In this document: positions 15,644 through 25,485 of the stretch, one piece after another
Numbering within the stretch: the stretch's first letter is position 1
How the letters are laid out: the number at the start of each line of letters is the position of its first letter
Origin: Mycolicibacterium rufum
Lineage (GTDB): Bacteria > Actinomycetota > Actinomycetes > Mycobacteriales > Mycobacteriaceae
Assembly: GCF_022374875.2 (NCBI RefSeq)
Contig: NZ_CP092427.2
Span: forward strand, 4,526,001 to 4,590,000
DNA length: 64,000 nucleotides
Reading direction: 5' to 3'
Made by a program: the position numbers and the translations under genes
Notes under the pieces: model-generated
The model's database searches: none
Told to the model about the DNA's origin: nothing
The model's input: the letters and a program-made list of their open reading frames with translations, nothing else

Positions 15644-18306
15644 AGCTGCACCGGCTGACACTGACCAACTACCGCGGAATCGCCCACCGCGACATCAGCT
15701 TTCCGGACAGCGGTGTCATCGTGGTCAGCGGCGCCAACGAGATCGGCAAGTCGTCGATGCTCGAGGCGCTCGACCTGCTGCTGGAGTCCAAGGACCGTTC
15801 GACCAAGAAGGACGTCAAGCAGGTCAAGCCCACCCACGCCGACGTCGGCGCGGAGGTGACGGCCGAGATCTCCACAGGCCCCTACCGTTTCGTGTACCGC
15901 AAACGCTTCCACAAGAAGCCCGAGACGGAACTCACCGTGCTCACGCCGCGGCGTGAGCAACTCACGGGCGACGACGCGCACGACCGGGTGCGTGCGATTC
16001 TCGCCGAGACGGTCGACCTCGACCTCTGGCAGGCGCAGCGGGTCATTCAGGCGGCCTCGACCTCGGCGACCGACCTGTCCGGGTGCGACGCGCTGTCGCG
16101 GGCGCTGGACGTCGTGGCCGGCGAAGTCGACGAGACGCCCGCCGCAGGCGCCGGACCGGTCGACACGCTGCTGATCGACCGGATCGACGAGGAGTACCGC
16201 CGCTACTTCACCGCGACCGGGCGACCGACCGGCGAATGGCTGGCCGCGACCACGAGGCTGCGCGCCGCCGACGAGGACGTCGCCCGCTGCGCCGCGGCGA
16301 TCGCCGAGGTCGACGACGCCATCCGCCGGCACGCGACGCTCACCCGCGATCTGAGCGCGCTGGCGGCCGAAAAGACCGCTGCTGCACAGCAGCTCGCGGC
16401 CGCGCAGGCCGCCGCCGAGGCGATCGCCGCGTTGACCGGCGAGCTCACGCAGGCGCGGGTGCGCGCGGGCGCGGCGGACTCCACCCAGGCCGCATCGTTG
16501 GCCGCCCTCACCGAGCGGCGGCGGACCCGGGCCGAGATCGACGAGCGCACCGCGGCGGTCGCGCGGCTGCAGAAGGAGGCCGAGACCGCGGCCGACGACG
16601 CCGACACCGCTCGCGAGATGCGGGTGAGTGCCGACGAGACGGCGCAGCAGACCCGCGCGCTGCTCGCGGCCTGCAAGCAGCGGGTCGACGCGGCACACGC
16701 CGCGGTGGCGTTGCTCGCCGACCGCGAGGAGGCCGACCGCCTCGCCGCGCGGATCGCCACCATCGAACGCCACCAGCGCGAACTCGATGCCGTCACAACG
16801 GCTCTCGCCGACATCACCCTCACCGCCGAGTCAATGGCCGCGATCGAGAAGGCGGCGGCCGCGGTCGACCGGGCCGTGTCGGCCGTGGATCTGACCTCGG
16901 CCCGCATCGAGATGGTGGCGGCCGCCGACGTCGAGGTCGCGGTGGACGGCGAAGCGGTGTCGTTGCAGCCGGGCGGGAGGTGGTCGGCGGCGGTGACCGG
17001 CGCGACGCAGCTCGATCTGCCCGGCGTGCTGACGGTGCGCGTGGTGGCGGGCGCGACGGCGTCCAGCACCCAGGCGGCACTGGACCGTGCGACCGAGACG
17101 CTGGACGTCGCGCTGCGTGAGGCCGGGGTGGTCGACGTCGAGGCCGCCCGCGCGCTGGACGGCCGCCGACAGGAACTGCAGGCGGCGGGCACACAGGTGC
17201 GGGCCGTCCTGACGGCGCTGTCGGCCGACGACTCGCTCGAGGCGTTGCGCGCCCGGTTGGCCGACGTGCGGGGCCGGATGCCGGCCGAGGACGGTCTGTT
17301 CGACGCGGAGACCGCGGCGGTGCAGGATCCCGCCGCGCAGCGGCGTGAGCTCCTCGAGGCGACCGCGGCGCACCAGGAGGCGTTGCGCGACTGCGAAACC
17401 CACGCCAAGGTCGCCGAGGCGGCCGCGGCGCTGGTGGCCGAACGGGAGCTGCGCGCCGCCCGCGTCAAGGAGAAGCTCGCCGTCGTGGCCGAGGAACTGG
17501 CGGCCGCGGGACGCCGGCTGGCCGAGGCCCGCGCCACCGTCGGCGACGACCAGCTCGCGCTCACGGCGCAGGCCGACGCCGACGCCGCGGCGGCTGCCGC
17601 CGCGGAGGTGGCCCGGCTGACCGAGGAACGGGCCCGCCACGCCCCCGAGGACGTCGCCGCCCGGCTCGACGAGGCCGACCGCGCGGCCGCGAGCGCCGTC
17701 GCCCGTCACGACGAGGCGGCCGAGGCTCTGCGCGAGGTCGCCGCCCAGCTGAAGGTGTTCGGCACCGAGGGTCGCAAGGGCCGGCTCGACGCCGCCGAGA
17801 CCGAGCGGGAGCGGGCCCACGTCGACTTTGAGCGGGTGCAGCGCCGGGCCCGCGCCGCGCAGCTGCTGCGGACCGTGATGGGCCGCCATCGCGACGCCAT
17901 GCGGTCGCGCTACGTCGACCCGTTCCGCACCGAGGTGGAACGGTTGGGCCGCATCGTGTTCGGGGAGACCTTCGAGGTCGACGTCGACAGCGAGCTGCGC
18001 ATCGGGCACCGGACACTGTCCGGGCGCACGGTGCCCTACGAGTCGCTGTCGGGCGGCGCGAAGGAGCAGCTGGGCATCGTGGCGCGGCTGGCCGGCGCGG
18101 CGCTGGTCGCCAAGGAGGACAGCGTGCCGGTGGTGATCGACGACGCGCTGGGCTTCACCGACGCCGAGCGCCTGACCCGGATGGCGGAGGTGTTCGATGC
18201 GGTCGCCGGCGACGGGCAGGTGATCATCCTGACCTGCAGTCCGCAGCGCTATGCCGGGGTGCAGACCGCGCTCCACATCGAGCTGGCCTCCTCGACGCGC
18301 GGCTAG
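15640..18306 (+). CDS. SbcC/Rad50-like ATPase with long coiled coil (Rv1278-like)
   Basis: An 888-residue SMC-related protein. The N-terminal ATPase half has Walker A GANEIGKSS (about residues 28-36). A long Ala/Glu/Arg-rich coiled-coil region spans about 190-720. The C-terminal half has the signature LSGGAKEQL and Walker B VVIDDALGF. It is shorter than E. coli SbcC (about 1050), and I see no obvious CxxC zinc hook in the coiled-coil apex, so its dimerisation may differ. The GTG start overlaps the upstream nuclease stop. By family it holds and remodels DNA ends with the SbcD-like partner. Confidence 0.88.
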   Translation: MKLHRLTLTNYRGIAHRDISFPDSGVIVVSGANEIGKSSMLEALDLLLESKDRSTKKDVKQVKPTHADVGAEVTAEISTGPYRFVYRKRFHKKPETELTVLTPRREQLTGDDAHDRVRAILAETVDLDLWQAQRVIQAASTSATDLSGCDALSRALDVVAGEVDETPAAGAGPVDTLLIDRIDEEYRRYFTATGRPTGEWLAATTRLRAADEDVARCAAAIAEVDDAIRRHATLTRDLSALAAEKTAAAQQLAAAQAAAEAIAALTGELTQARVRAGAADSTQAASLAALTERRRTRAEIDERTAAVARLQKEAETAADDADTAREMRVSADETAQQTRALLAACKQRVDAAHAAVALLADREEADRLAARIATIERHQRELDAVTTALADITLTAESMAAIEKAAAAVDRAVSAVDLTSARIEMVAAADVEVAVDGEAVSLQPGGRWSAAVTGATQLDLPGVLTVRVVAGATASSTQAALDRATETLDVALREAGVVDVEAARALDGRRQELQAAGTQVRAVLTALSADDSLEALRARLADVRGRMPAEDGLFDAETAAVQDPAAQRRELLEATAAHQEALRDCETHAKVAEAAAALVAERELRAARVKEKLAVVAEELAAAGRRLAEARATVGDDQLALTAQADADAAAAAAAEVARLTEERARHAPEDVAARLDEADRAAASAVARHDEAAEALREVAAQLKVFGTEGRKGRLDAAETERERAHVDFERVQRRARAAQLLRTVMGRHRDAMRSRYVDPFRTEVERLGRIVFGETFEVDVDSELRIGHRTLSGRTVPYESLSGGAKEQLGIVARLAGAALVAKEDSVPVVIDDALGFTDAERLTRMAEVFDAVAGDGQVIILTCSPQRYAGVQTALHIELASSTRG

Positions 18307-18317
18307 ACTTCGCGGTC

Positions 18318-19859
18318 GTGGATGCCGACTACGTGGTGGTGGGGACGGGTTCGGCCGGGGCGGTGGTGGCCAACAGGCTCAGCGCCGACCCCTCGGTGCG
18401 CGTGGTGGTGCTCGAGGCCGGCAAGCGGGACCGCGATCCGTTCGTGCACATCCCGGCCGGTTTCTCGAAGCTGATGCGGGGTCCGCTGGACTGGGACTAC
18501 CTGACCGAACCGCAGCCGCAGTTGGCCGGCCGCCGGGTGTACTGGCCGCGCGGCAAGGTGCTCGGCGGCTCGTCGTCGATGAACGCGATGATGTGGGTGC
18601 CCGGCTTCGCCGCTGACTACGACGCGTGGGGCGAGCAGGCGGGCCCGTCCTGGGGCTTCGCCCATCTCGAACCGTATCTGCGGCGCGTCGAGGCCGGCCC
18701 GCTCGTCATCTCCGAGCAGCGCAGCCCCCGCGCGTCGACCGCCGCGTGGTTGTCCGCGGTGCGGGAGTGCGGGCATCGGGTCGAGGAGCCGACATCGGCG
18801 CAGCCGCAGGGCTTCTGTCAGACGAAGGTCACGCAGCGCCGCGGCGCGCGGTGGAGCAGCGCCGACGCCTACCTCAAGCCCGTCCGCCGGCGCAAGAACC
18901 TGACCGTGCTCACCGAGGCGACCGCGACCCGCGTGGTGTTCGCCGGGGACCGCGCGATCGGCGTGGAGTTCGACCACAAGGGCGGCCGCACCGTGGTGAC
19001 CGCGCGCCGCGAGGTGGTGTTGAGCGCAGGGGCGATCAACACCCCGCAGCTGCTGATGCTCTCCGGTGTCGGTGACCACGATCAGCTCGCCCGCCACGGC
19101 ATCACCACGGTCGCGCACCGGCCGGCGGTCGGGGCGAACCTGCTCGACCACCTCGTCGTCCCGCTCGGTTTCGACGTGCCCTATGACACGCTGTACGCCG
19201 CCGAGAAGCCGTTGGAGCTGCTCAACTACCTGCTGCGCCGCCGCGGCATGCTGACCTCGAACGTCGGCGAGGCCTACGGCTTCGTCAAGAGCCGGCCCGA
19301 CCTGAACCTGCCCGACCTCGAGCTGATCTTCGCTCCCGCACCGTTTTTCGACGAGGCCATCGGCGAGCCCTATCTGAACCACGCCGTCGTGATGGGCCCG
19401 ATCCTGCTCACCCCGGCCAGCAGCGGGGTGATCGCGCTGCGGTCGGCGGACCCGTACGACAAGCCGCTGATCGATCCGCGGTACCTGACCGATCCCGCCG
19501 GCGCCGATCGCGAGGCACTGATGGCGGGTCTGCGGATGTGCGCCGACATCGCCCGCTCGCCGGCGCTGCGCGGCACCATCGGCCGGATCGCCCGGCCGCT
19601 GGACTCGACCGAACTCGACGACCAGACGCTCGCCCGCGCGCTGGAGACGGTGTCGCACACCCTGTATCACCCCGTGGGCACCTGCCGAATGGGCACCGAC
19701 GAGGCCAGCGTCGTCGACCCGGAACTGCGGGTGCGCGGCGTCCGCAACCTGCGGGTGGCCGACGCGTCGGTGATGCCGACGCTGATCCGCGGTCACACCC
19801 ACGCGCCGACGACGGTGGTCGGGGAGAAGGCCGCCGACCTGATCCGGTCAGCTCACTGA
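18318..19859 (+). CDS. GMC-family FAD oxidoreductase (choline/alcohol dehydrogenase-like, Rv1279-like)
   Basis: A 513-residue flavoprotein. The N-terminal Rossmann motif is VVVGTGSAGAVVANRLS (residues about 6-22). The GMC signature follows (PRGKVLGGSSSMNAMMW), then LSAGAINTPQLLMLSG. The C-terminal catalytic region is HTLYHPVGTCRMG, and the end of the fold is GHTHAPTTVVGEKAA. GMC enzymes oxidise alcohols with FAD; no evidence fixes the substrate. A TAGACT -10 box at 18304-18309 places transcription start at the GTG, so the mRNA is probably leaderless. The 3' end overlaps the convergent monooxygenase gene by 12 nt. Confidence 0.9.
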   Translation: MDADYVVVGTGSAGAVVANRLSADPSVRVVVLEAGKRDRDPFVHIPAGFSKLMRGPLDWDYLTEPQPQLAGRRVYWPRGKVLGGSSSMNAMMWVPGFAADYDAWGEQAGPSWGFAHLEPYLRRVEAGPLVISEQRSPRASTAAWLSAVRECGHRVEEPTSAQPQGFCQTKVTQRRGARWSSADAYLKPVRRRKNLTVLTEATATRVVFAGDRAIGVEFDHKGGRTVVTARREVVLSAGAINTPQLLMLSGVGDHDQLARHGITTVAHRPAVGANLLDHLVVPLGFDVPYDTLYAAEKPLELLNYLLRRRGMLTSNVGEAYGFVKSRPDLNLPDLELIFAPAPFFDEAIGEPYLNHAVVMGPILLTPASSGVIALRSADPYDKPLIDPRYLTDPAGADREALMAGLRMCADIARSPALRGTIGRIARPLDSTELDDQTLARALETVSHTLYHPVGTCRMGTDEASVVDPELRVRGVRNLRVADASVMPTLIRGHTHAPTTVVGEKAADLIRSAH

Positions 19860-21203
19860 CTGCAGACGCTGTGGCGCGTCGAACGTCACCGGTCCCAGAC
19901 CGAGGTGATCGCGCAGCGTGTCACCGGTGTACTCGGTGCGGAACAGCCCGCGCCGCTGCAGCTCCGGGACCACGGCGTCGACGAAATCGTTGAAGGTGCC
20001 CGGTGTCTGAGCCGCCGACACCATGAACCCGTCGGCCTCGCCCGCCCGGAACGACTCCTCGATCTGATCGGCGACCTGGCTGGCCGTTCCGACGAACTGG
20101 GGGAGCAGCACGCCCTGGGCGTACCAGTTGCCGATGTCGCGCAGCGTCAGGTTGTCCCGGTCGGCGACTCGCCGGGCGGTGTCGAACAGGCCCTGGGTGC
20201 CGCCGACGGTGACGTCCTCGATCGGGGCGTCGAGGTCATACACCGAGAAGTCGTGGTCGGTGTGCACCGACAGCGTGATCAGCCCGGAAATCGGGTCGGC
20301 CAGTTCGTTGTGGAACGCCTGCTTCTCCCGGGCGATCGACTCGGTCTCCCCGATGAACGGGATGAACGCCGGGAAGATCAGCACCTTCTCCGGGTCGCGG
20401 CCGACGTCGGAGGCGCGGGACTTGATGTCGTCGTAGTAGGCGCGCCGACCCTCGGGCGTGGGGTCGATCTCGAAGATCGCCTCCGCCCAGCGGGCCGCGA
20501 AGTCCTTCCCGGTCGCCGACGAGCCGGCCTGGATCAACACCGGTCGGCCCTGCGGCGAGTGTGGGACATTGAGCGGCCCGCGGGTGCGGAAGTACTCGCC
20601 GTCGTGGTCGACGCGACGGATGCGCGCCGGGTCGGCGAACACCCCCGACTTCTTGTCCAGCACCAGGGCGTCCGGATCCCAGCTCGACCACAACTCCAGG
20701 GCGGTGCGGACGAACTCGTCGGCGCGCTGATAGCGGTACTCGTGGGCCAGATGGTCGTCGTGCCCGAAGTTCTGCGCCTCGCTCTGCGTCAGCGACGTCA
20801 CGATGTTCCACGCCACCCTGCCCCGGGTGATGTGGTCCAGGCTGGCGAAGATCCGCGCCAGCTCGTAGGGATGGAAGTAGGTGGCCGACTTGGTGATCGC
20901 GACGCCCAGCTTGGACGTGACGGCCCCGATGCTGGCCGCCACGATCGAGGGATCCAGGGTGGCGGTCGCCTGCGTTCCGCGCCGCAGCGGCTCGCTGATG
21001 TCGTCGCCGTAGCGCACCGGGGCGGCCAGCAGGTCGGCGAAGAACACGAAGTCGAGCCTGCCGCGCTCCAGGATCCGGCCGATCCGGTGGTAGTAGTCCG
21101 GCGTGGTGAACCGGGTGTCGCTGGCGGGGTGGCGCCAGGCGGCGTGGGAGTGGGTGACCTGGGAGGCGATTTGGAATCCGCCCAGGTGCAGCTGTCGGGT
21201 CAT
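19848..21203 (-). CDS. NtaA/SnaA/DszA-family FMN-dependent monooxygenase
   Basis: A 451-residue enzyme of the two-component FMNH2-using monooxygenase family (bacterial luciferase superfamily). Recognisable segments are HSHAAWRHPASDT near the N terminus, FVFFADLLA, NIVTSLTQSEAQNFG, QAGSSATGKDFAARWAEAIF and a C-terminal ELQRRGLFRTEYTG. Family members act on nitrilotriacetate, EDTA, dibenzothiophene sulfone or pristinamycin. They need a separate flavin reductase, which is not adjacent. The gene upstream, 12 nt away, encodes a DszC/SfnB-like flavin monooxygenase, a pairing often seen in organosulfur scavenging. Confidence 0.88.
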   Translation of the reverse strand: MTRQLHLGGFQIASQVTHSHAAWRHPASDTRFTTPDYYHRIGRILERGRLDFVFFADLLAAPVRYGDDISEPLRRGTQATATLDPSIVAASIGAVTSKLGVAITKSATYFHPYELARIFASLDHITRGRVAWNIVTSLTQSEAQNFGHDDHLAHEYRYQRADEFVRTALELWSSWDPDALVLDKKSGVFADPARIRRVDHDGEYFRTRGPLNVPHSPQGRPVLIQAGSSATGKDFAARWAEAIFEIDPTPEGRRAYYDDIKSRASDVGRDPEKVLIFPAFIPFIGETESIAREKQAFHNELADPISGLITLSVHTDHDFSVYDLDAPIEDVTVGGTQGLFDTARRVADRDNLTLRDIGNWYAQGVLLPQFVGTASQVADQIEESFRAGEADGFMVSAAQTPGTFNDFVDAVVPELQRRGLFRTEYTGDTLRDHLGLGPVTFDAPQRLQSVS

Positions 21204-21215
21204 GGGAGCTCCGGT

Positions 21216-22430
21216 TCAGAAGTAGGCGTTCGCGGGGAGGGGCGTGCCGTGCAGGAGGTGCTGGCCGATCGCCCGCGCCTTGAGTCCCACCGGGTTGTGC
21301 AGCGTGATGGTGCGGATGTTGCGCCAGTGCCGGTCGAGGTTGCGTGTCCTGCTCGCCGCGCTCGCCCCGCCGAGCTCGAGCAACCGCGTCGCCGCCTCGG
21401 GTGCCACCGCGTCGAGGTGCACCTTGACCTTCGCGACCTTGAGCTGGGCCTCGGTCGCCAGCGCCGCGTCGGGCACGCCGGTGGCGGTCTGCGACGCGGT
21501 GGCGGCGCCGATCGCGGTCGCGGCGTCGAGCACGGCCGCGCGGGCGATGAACGCGGTGCTGGCGATCTCGCCGAGCTGGCGCTGCAGCAGGGGATCCTCG
21601 GTGGGTCGTTCGCTGACGGCGTGGCTGAAACTGCGCTCGCGGGAACGCAAGAGGGCCACCCCGTCGTCCACCACCGACTCGAGGATGCCGGCGACCACGG
21701 CGTGGATGAACAACTGCAGGGACGCGTACTGCACGGTCGGTTCCGGCTCGGCGTCGTAGGGCGTGTCGGTGAGCAGCTCCTCCGGCGCCACCGCCACATC
21801 GCTGAACACCGTGGTGCCGGTACCCGTGCGGCGCTGCCCGAAGCCGTCCCAGTCGTCGATCAGCCGCACCCCGGCCCGGTCCGCCGGCACCACGACGGTG
21901 GCCACCGAATCGTGATCGGTGGTGGCCGCGACCGTCAGGTAGTCGGAGAACAGCGTGCCGGTGCTGTAGAACTTCTCCCCGTCGAGGCGGTATCCGCCGT
22001 CGGCGGGCAGCAGCCGGGTGTTGAACACCAGGCTGCCGACCGCGTGGGCGCCCTTCTCGCTGAACGCGTTGCCGAACGTCTTGCCCTCGGCGACCTTGGC
22101 CAGCCACGCCTGTGAGGTCGGCTCGTCAGCGGTACGTAGCCTCTCCTCGACGAACCAGAAGTGGGTCCGGAAGATATGAGCGACAATGGGATCGGCGCGA
22201 GCGACGTCGATGACCGCGGAGAACAGTTGCGGCACAGTCAGACCCGGTCCGCCGAAGCGGGCGGGCAACCGCAGCGCGCCGAAGCCGGCCCGCTTCAACG
22301 CGATCACCTGGTCAAAAGGGTTCTCGTCCAGACGATCTCGATCACTGGCGCCGGCGCCGATCTCGGCGAGCAACGCCGCGAAGTCGGCGGAATCGGGAAG
22401 TAGGACGTGTGCGTGGTCCACGGAGGTCAT
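21216..22430 (-). CDS. Acyl-CoA dehydrogenase-fold monooxygenase (SfnB/DszC-like)
   Basis: A 404-residue protein with the acyl-CoA dehydrogenase fold. Segments include GFGALRLPARFGGPG, HFWFVEERL, a middle beta domain (FYSTGTLFSDYLTVAA) and a C-terminal SRTRNLDRHWRNIRTITLHNP. That final motif resembles the DszC/SfnB branch, which uses FMNH2 and O2 rather than dehydrogenating acyl-CoA. No evidence fixes the substrate. The ATG at 22430 is chosen as the first Met before conserved sequence. It is probably cotranscribed with the NtaA-type gene downstream. These two genes and the next hydrolase break the Rv1279-Rv1280c adjacency. Confidence 0.84.
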   Translation of the reverse strand: MTSVDHAHVLLPDSADFAALLAEIGAGASDRDRLDENPFDQVIALKRAGFGALRLPARFGGPGLTVPQLFSAVIDVARADPIVAHIFRTHFWFVEERLRTADEPTSQAWLAKVAEGKTFGNAFSEKGAHAVGSLVFNTRLLPADGGYRLDGEKFYSTGTLFSDYLTVAATTDHDSVATVVVPADRAGVRLIDDWDGFGQRRTGTGTTVFSDVAVAPEELLTDTPYDAEPEPTVQYASLQLFIHAVVAGILESVVDDGVALLRSRERSFSHAVSERPTEDPLLQRQLGEIASTAFIARAAVLDAATAIGAATASQTATGVPDAALATEAQLKVAKVKVHLDAVAPEAATRLLELGGASAASRTRNLDRHWRNIRTITLHNPVGLKARAIGQHLLHGTPLPANAYF

Positions 22431-22539
22431 GGCTCCATGTGTACCGGCGGGCCGCGGCAGGGCACACGTCTTTGGATCAGCCCGAACCGAACCGGTGCCG
22501 GGGTGACCGACCTGCGGGGACGGGGCACAATGGGACGCG

Positions 22540-23820
22540 ATGACGATGAACGCCAAGCGTCGCCGGGCGCACGCGAAGCTCGCCGCGCTGCCGGGGGTCC
22601 GGCCGGTGCGCCGGCCGTTCGGGACCGGTCCGGCCACCGGCGGCGGCGACGAGTTCGACGTCTACTACGTGCGGACGGGCCGCAAGTCCGCCCACCCGCT
22701 GCTGATCATCCCGGGTGGGCCCGGCGCCGCCTCAGTCGCGCTATACCGGGCGTTCCGGCGGCGCGCCGCGGTCGCGGGCCTCGACGTGATCATGGTGGAG
22801 CACCGCGGCATCGGCCTGTCCCGGCACGACGACCGGGGCGCCGACCTGCCGCCCGAGGCCCTGACCGTGCGCGCCGTGGTCGACGACCTCGCCGCCGTGC
22901 TCGACGACGCCCAGGTCGACAAGGCCGTCGTCTACGGCGCCTCGTACGGCACCTACCTGGCTGCCGGGCTCGGCGTCTCGCACCCGTCGCGGGTGCACGC
23001 CATGGTGCTGGATTCGCCGCTGCTGTCGTGCGCGGACATCACCGAGGTGCGGGCCCAGACCCGCCGGGTGCTGTGGGACGGCGTGGGAGACGGCAGCGGG
23101 GCCGGGACCGAGGAGCTGGCCGCCAAGGTGCGCCGCCTGGTCGGCGACGGCGTGGTGACCTCCAAGGACGTCCAGCTGATCGGTGACCTGTACGGCGTCG
23201 CCGGTCCCGAGGTGCTGTGCCGACAGCTGAACCTGCTGCTGGCCGGGCACGATTGGCTGTGGGCCGCCGTCGGCTTCGGGGCGCGCAACCTCCTCGAACG
23301 CAAGACGCCGTACCAGCACGAGCCGGACCTGGTCGAGCGCATCGCCTACCGCGAGCTGAACTACGGCGCGGCGCCGGACGGCAAGCCCCTCGATCCGGCC
23401 ATCGCCCTGCGCGAGATGGCCGGCGGCGACGTCGCGTTCGTCGCCGAGCCCTACGACCTCGTGTCGGCGATGCCAGGCTTCGGCTGGCCCACCGCCGTGC
23501 TCTCCGGTGGCCGTGACCTCACCACTCCGCCGGCGGTCGCGCAGCGCGTCGCGGACCTGATCCCGGACGCGGTGCTCGTGGACCTGCCGACGGCCGGGCA
23601 CAGCATGCTCGACACCCGCGAACACGCGGCGCTCCAGGTGTGCCGGGCGGTCGTCGCGGGGCAGACCCACGAATTACCCGCGCGCGCCGCCGAACTCGAC
23701 CGGCTGCCGGCCAATCTGACGGTGCGGCTTCTGGTCGCGGCGATCCGGCTGGCCGCCCTGGCGGAGGGCAAGGTGCCCGACGCGGTGCCGCGGGTGGTGC
23801 GTCAGGTCAGCCCTTCATGA
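22540..23820 (+). CDS. Alpha/beta-hydrolase (proline iminopeptidase-like)
   Basis: A 426-residue hydrolase without a signal peptide. It has the oxyanion motif HPLLIIPGGPGAAS and the nucleophile elbow GASYGTY (Ser about residue 133). VLSGGRDLTTPP probably supplies the catalytic Asp and AGHSMLD the His. The GGPG...GxSYG pattern is that of the S33 proline iminopeptidase-like group, though many members cleave other esters or amides. A CACAAT -10 box at 22526-22531 suggests a leaderless ATG. It diverges from the monooxygenase operon (109-bp gap) and overlaps the convergent oppA 3' end by 14 nt. Confidence 0.86.
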   Translation: MTMNAKRRRAHAKLAALPGVRPVRRPFGTGPATGGGDEFDVYYVRTGRKSAHPLLIIPGGPGAASVALYRAFRRRAAVAGLDVIMVEHRGIGLSRHDDRGADLPPEALTVRAVVDDLAAVLDDAQVDKAVVYGASYGTYLAAGLGVSHPSRVHAMVLDSPLLSCADITEVRAQTRRVLWDGVGDGSGAGTEELAAKVRRLVGDGVVTSKDVQLIGDLYGVAGPEVLCRQLNLLLAGHDWLWAAVGFGARNLLERKTPYQHEPDLVERIAYRELNYGAAPDGKPLDPAIALREMAGGDVAFVAEPYDLVSAMPGFGWPTAVLSGGRDLTTPPAVAQRVADLIPDAVLVDLPTAGHSMLDTREHAALQVCRAVVAGQTHELPARAAELDRLPANLTVRLLVAAIRLAALAEGKVPDAVPRVVRQVSPS

Positions 23821-25474
23821 AGCCGATCGCGCTGTAGTTCAGGTCGCCGATGCCGGCCGGGCCGAAGTTGGCCAGCGTGCTGCGCACCGCCACGTTGCCC
23901 GCGGCCTGGAACAGCGGCAGGCTGAAGACCTCCTGCCACAGCAGCTTGTCGACCTCGTTGGCCAGCGTGCGCGCCTTGGCCTGGTCCAGCTCGGAGAGGG
24001 TCTGCTCGATCTTCGCGTCGATCTCCGGGGTGCCGATCTTGCCGTAGTTGCTCTCCCCGGTGGACGCGTAGATCTGCGTGAGCCCCGACAGCGGGAACGC
24101 GTCTCCGCCCCAGGCGAATTGAACGACATCGAAGTTGCCCGGCGTGACGAAGTCGGAGAACAGCTTGCCGCCGGCCACCGGCACGAGCTGCAGATCGACA
24201 CCGATCTGGGCCAGGTTGTTCTGCGCGATCTGGCCGATCTGGCCGGTGCTCTGGGCGTCGTAGAACACGTCGCGGATCGTCAGCCGGCGGCCGTCCTTCT
24301 CCCGGAACGGACCGTTCATCCGCCAGCCCAGCGCGTCGAGGTCGCGCTTGGCCGCGTCCGGGTCGAAGCCGATGCTGTTGTCCTGGTAGCCCTCCTGGCC
24401 GGCCACGTAGATGTGGTTGTTCAGCGGGACCGGCTTGTCCACGAGGCCGTTCTGGGAGACGTTGGCGATGGCCTGCCGGTCGATGCCCTTCGCGACTGCC
24501 GTCCGCAGCGCCGGGTCGGCGAGGATGGAGCCGGGGGCCCCGTTGAACGTCAGGTGGTACCAGCTCGCCGAGGGCGCCCGCCGGATCGCGATGCCGGGGC
24601 TGTTCCGGGCGGTCGTCAGCTCGGGGAGGGACGCGAGACCGGAGGCGTCGAGGGATTTGTTCAGCAGCGCGGGGATGCGGGCGGCGTCGTCGAGCACGCT
24701 GTAGGTGATCCCGTCGAGCAGCGGCGGTGTACCCCACCACTTCGGGTTGCGCCCGAGCGTGATGCGTTGGGCCCCCCGGTCGATGTTGGTGATGACGAAC
24801 GGGCCCGCCGACGGTGGCGGGGCGTCGCGGAACCCGGTGTTGAAGGCTTCGGGCGTGCCGGTCATCTCCTTCGGAAACAGCATGCCGTTGCCGGCGAACA
24901 GGCCCTTCCAGTCGGCGTAGTGCTTGGCGAACGTCACCACGGCCTGCCGGTCGTCGACCCCCTTGGTGACCGACCCGACCCGGTCGGCGCCGTTGGGTGA
25001 GGCGAACAGGAACCGCTTGTCCTTGCCGCTGGTTGCGGTGACCTGGGCCGCGAGGTCCTCCCAGGACACCGGCCTGCCGTTGCTCCACACGGCCTTGGGG
25101 TTGATCGTGTAGGTGACCACTTGCGGCTCGGTGCTCGTCAGCTCGACGTTGGTGAAGAAGTCGCTGTTGACGGTCATCTCGCCGTTGGGCTTGATGAAGA
25201 ACGCCCGCGGCATCATCGCCTTGTACATCGCGCCGATCTCGCCGAGGTTGCCGTCGATGTGCAGGTTGTTGAAGTTGGCGGGAAACCCGCTGAGCGCGAG
25301 CCTCAGGTTGCCGCCCTGGCGCAGCGTCGCGGGATCCTGCGGGTTGATGTCGGCGGACGCACCGAGCTCGGCATTGCCCCCGGCCGACGGAGTCTCGGTC
25401 TTCGAGCCCGAGCAGCCCGTCAGGACGAGGGCGGCGGTCAGCCCGATTCCGAGCAGTCGCAGAAGCAGGGTCAT
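23807..25474 (-). CDS. oppA: Oligopeptide ABC transporter substrate-binding lipoprotein
   Basis: A 555-residue periplasmic-type solute-binding lipoprotein of the SBP family 5. The lipobox is VLTGC (Cys21). Mature motifs include RQGGNLRLALSGFPANFNNL, KAVWSNGRPVSWEDL and GIDRQAIANVSQNGL. It is the last gene of the opp operon and encodes the part that captures peptides outside the membrane for the OppBCD importer; by position it matches Rv1280c. In M. tuberculosis the system is reported to import peptides, including glutathione. The ATG lies 11 nt after the oppD stop. Confidence 0.93.
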   Translation of the reverse strand: MTLLLRLLGIGLTAALVLTGCSGSKTETPSAGGNAELGASADINPQDPATLRQGGNLRLALSGFPANFNNLHIDGNLGEIGAMYKAMMPRAFFIKPNGEMTVNSDFFTNVELTSTEPQVVTYTINPKAVWSNGRPVSWEDLAAQVTATSGKDKRFLFASPNGADRVGSVTKGVDDRQAVVTFAKHYADWKGLFAGNGMLFPKEMTGTPEAFNTGFRDAPPPSAGPFVITNIDRGAQRITLGRNPKWWGTPPLLDGITYSVLDDAARIPALLNKSLDASGLASLPELTTARNSPGIAIRRAPSASWYHLTFNGAPGSILADPALRTAVAKGIDRQAIANVSQNGLVDKPVPLNNHIYVAGQEGYQDNSIGFDPDAAKRDLDALGWRMNGPFREKDGRRLTIRDVFYDAQSTGQIGQIAQNNLAQIGVDLQLVPVAGGKLFSDFVTPGNFDVVQFAWGGDAFPLSGLTQIYASTGESNYGKIGTPEIDAKIEQTLSELDQAKARTLANEVDKLLWQEVFSLPLFQAAGNVAVRSTLANFGPAGIGDLNYSAIGFMKG

Positions 25475-25485
25475 GCGGACAGACT

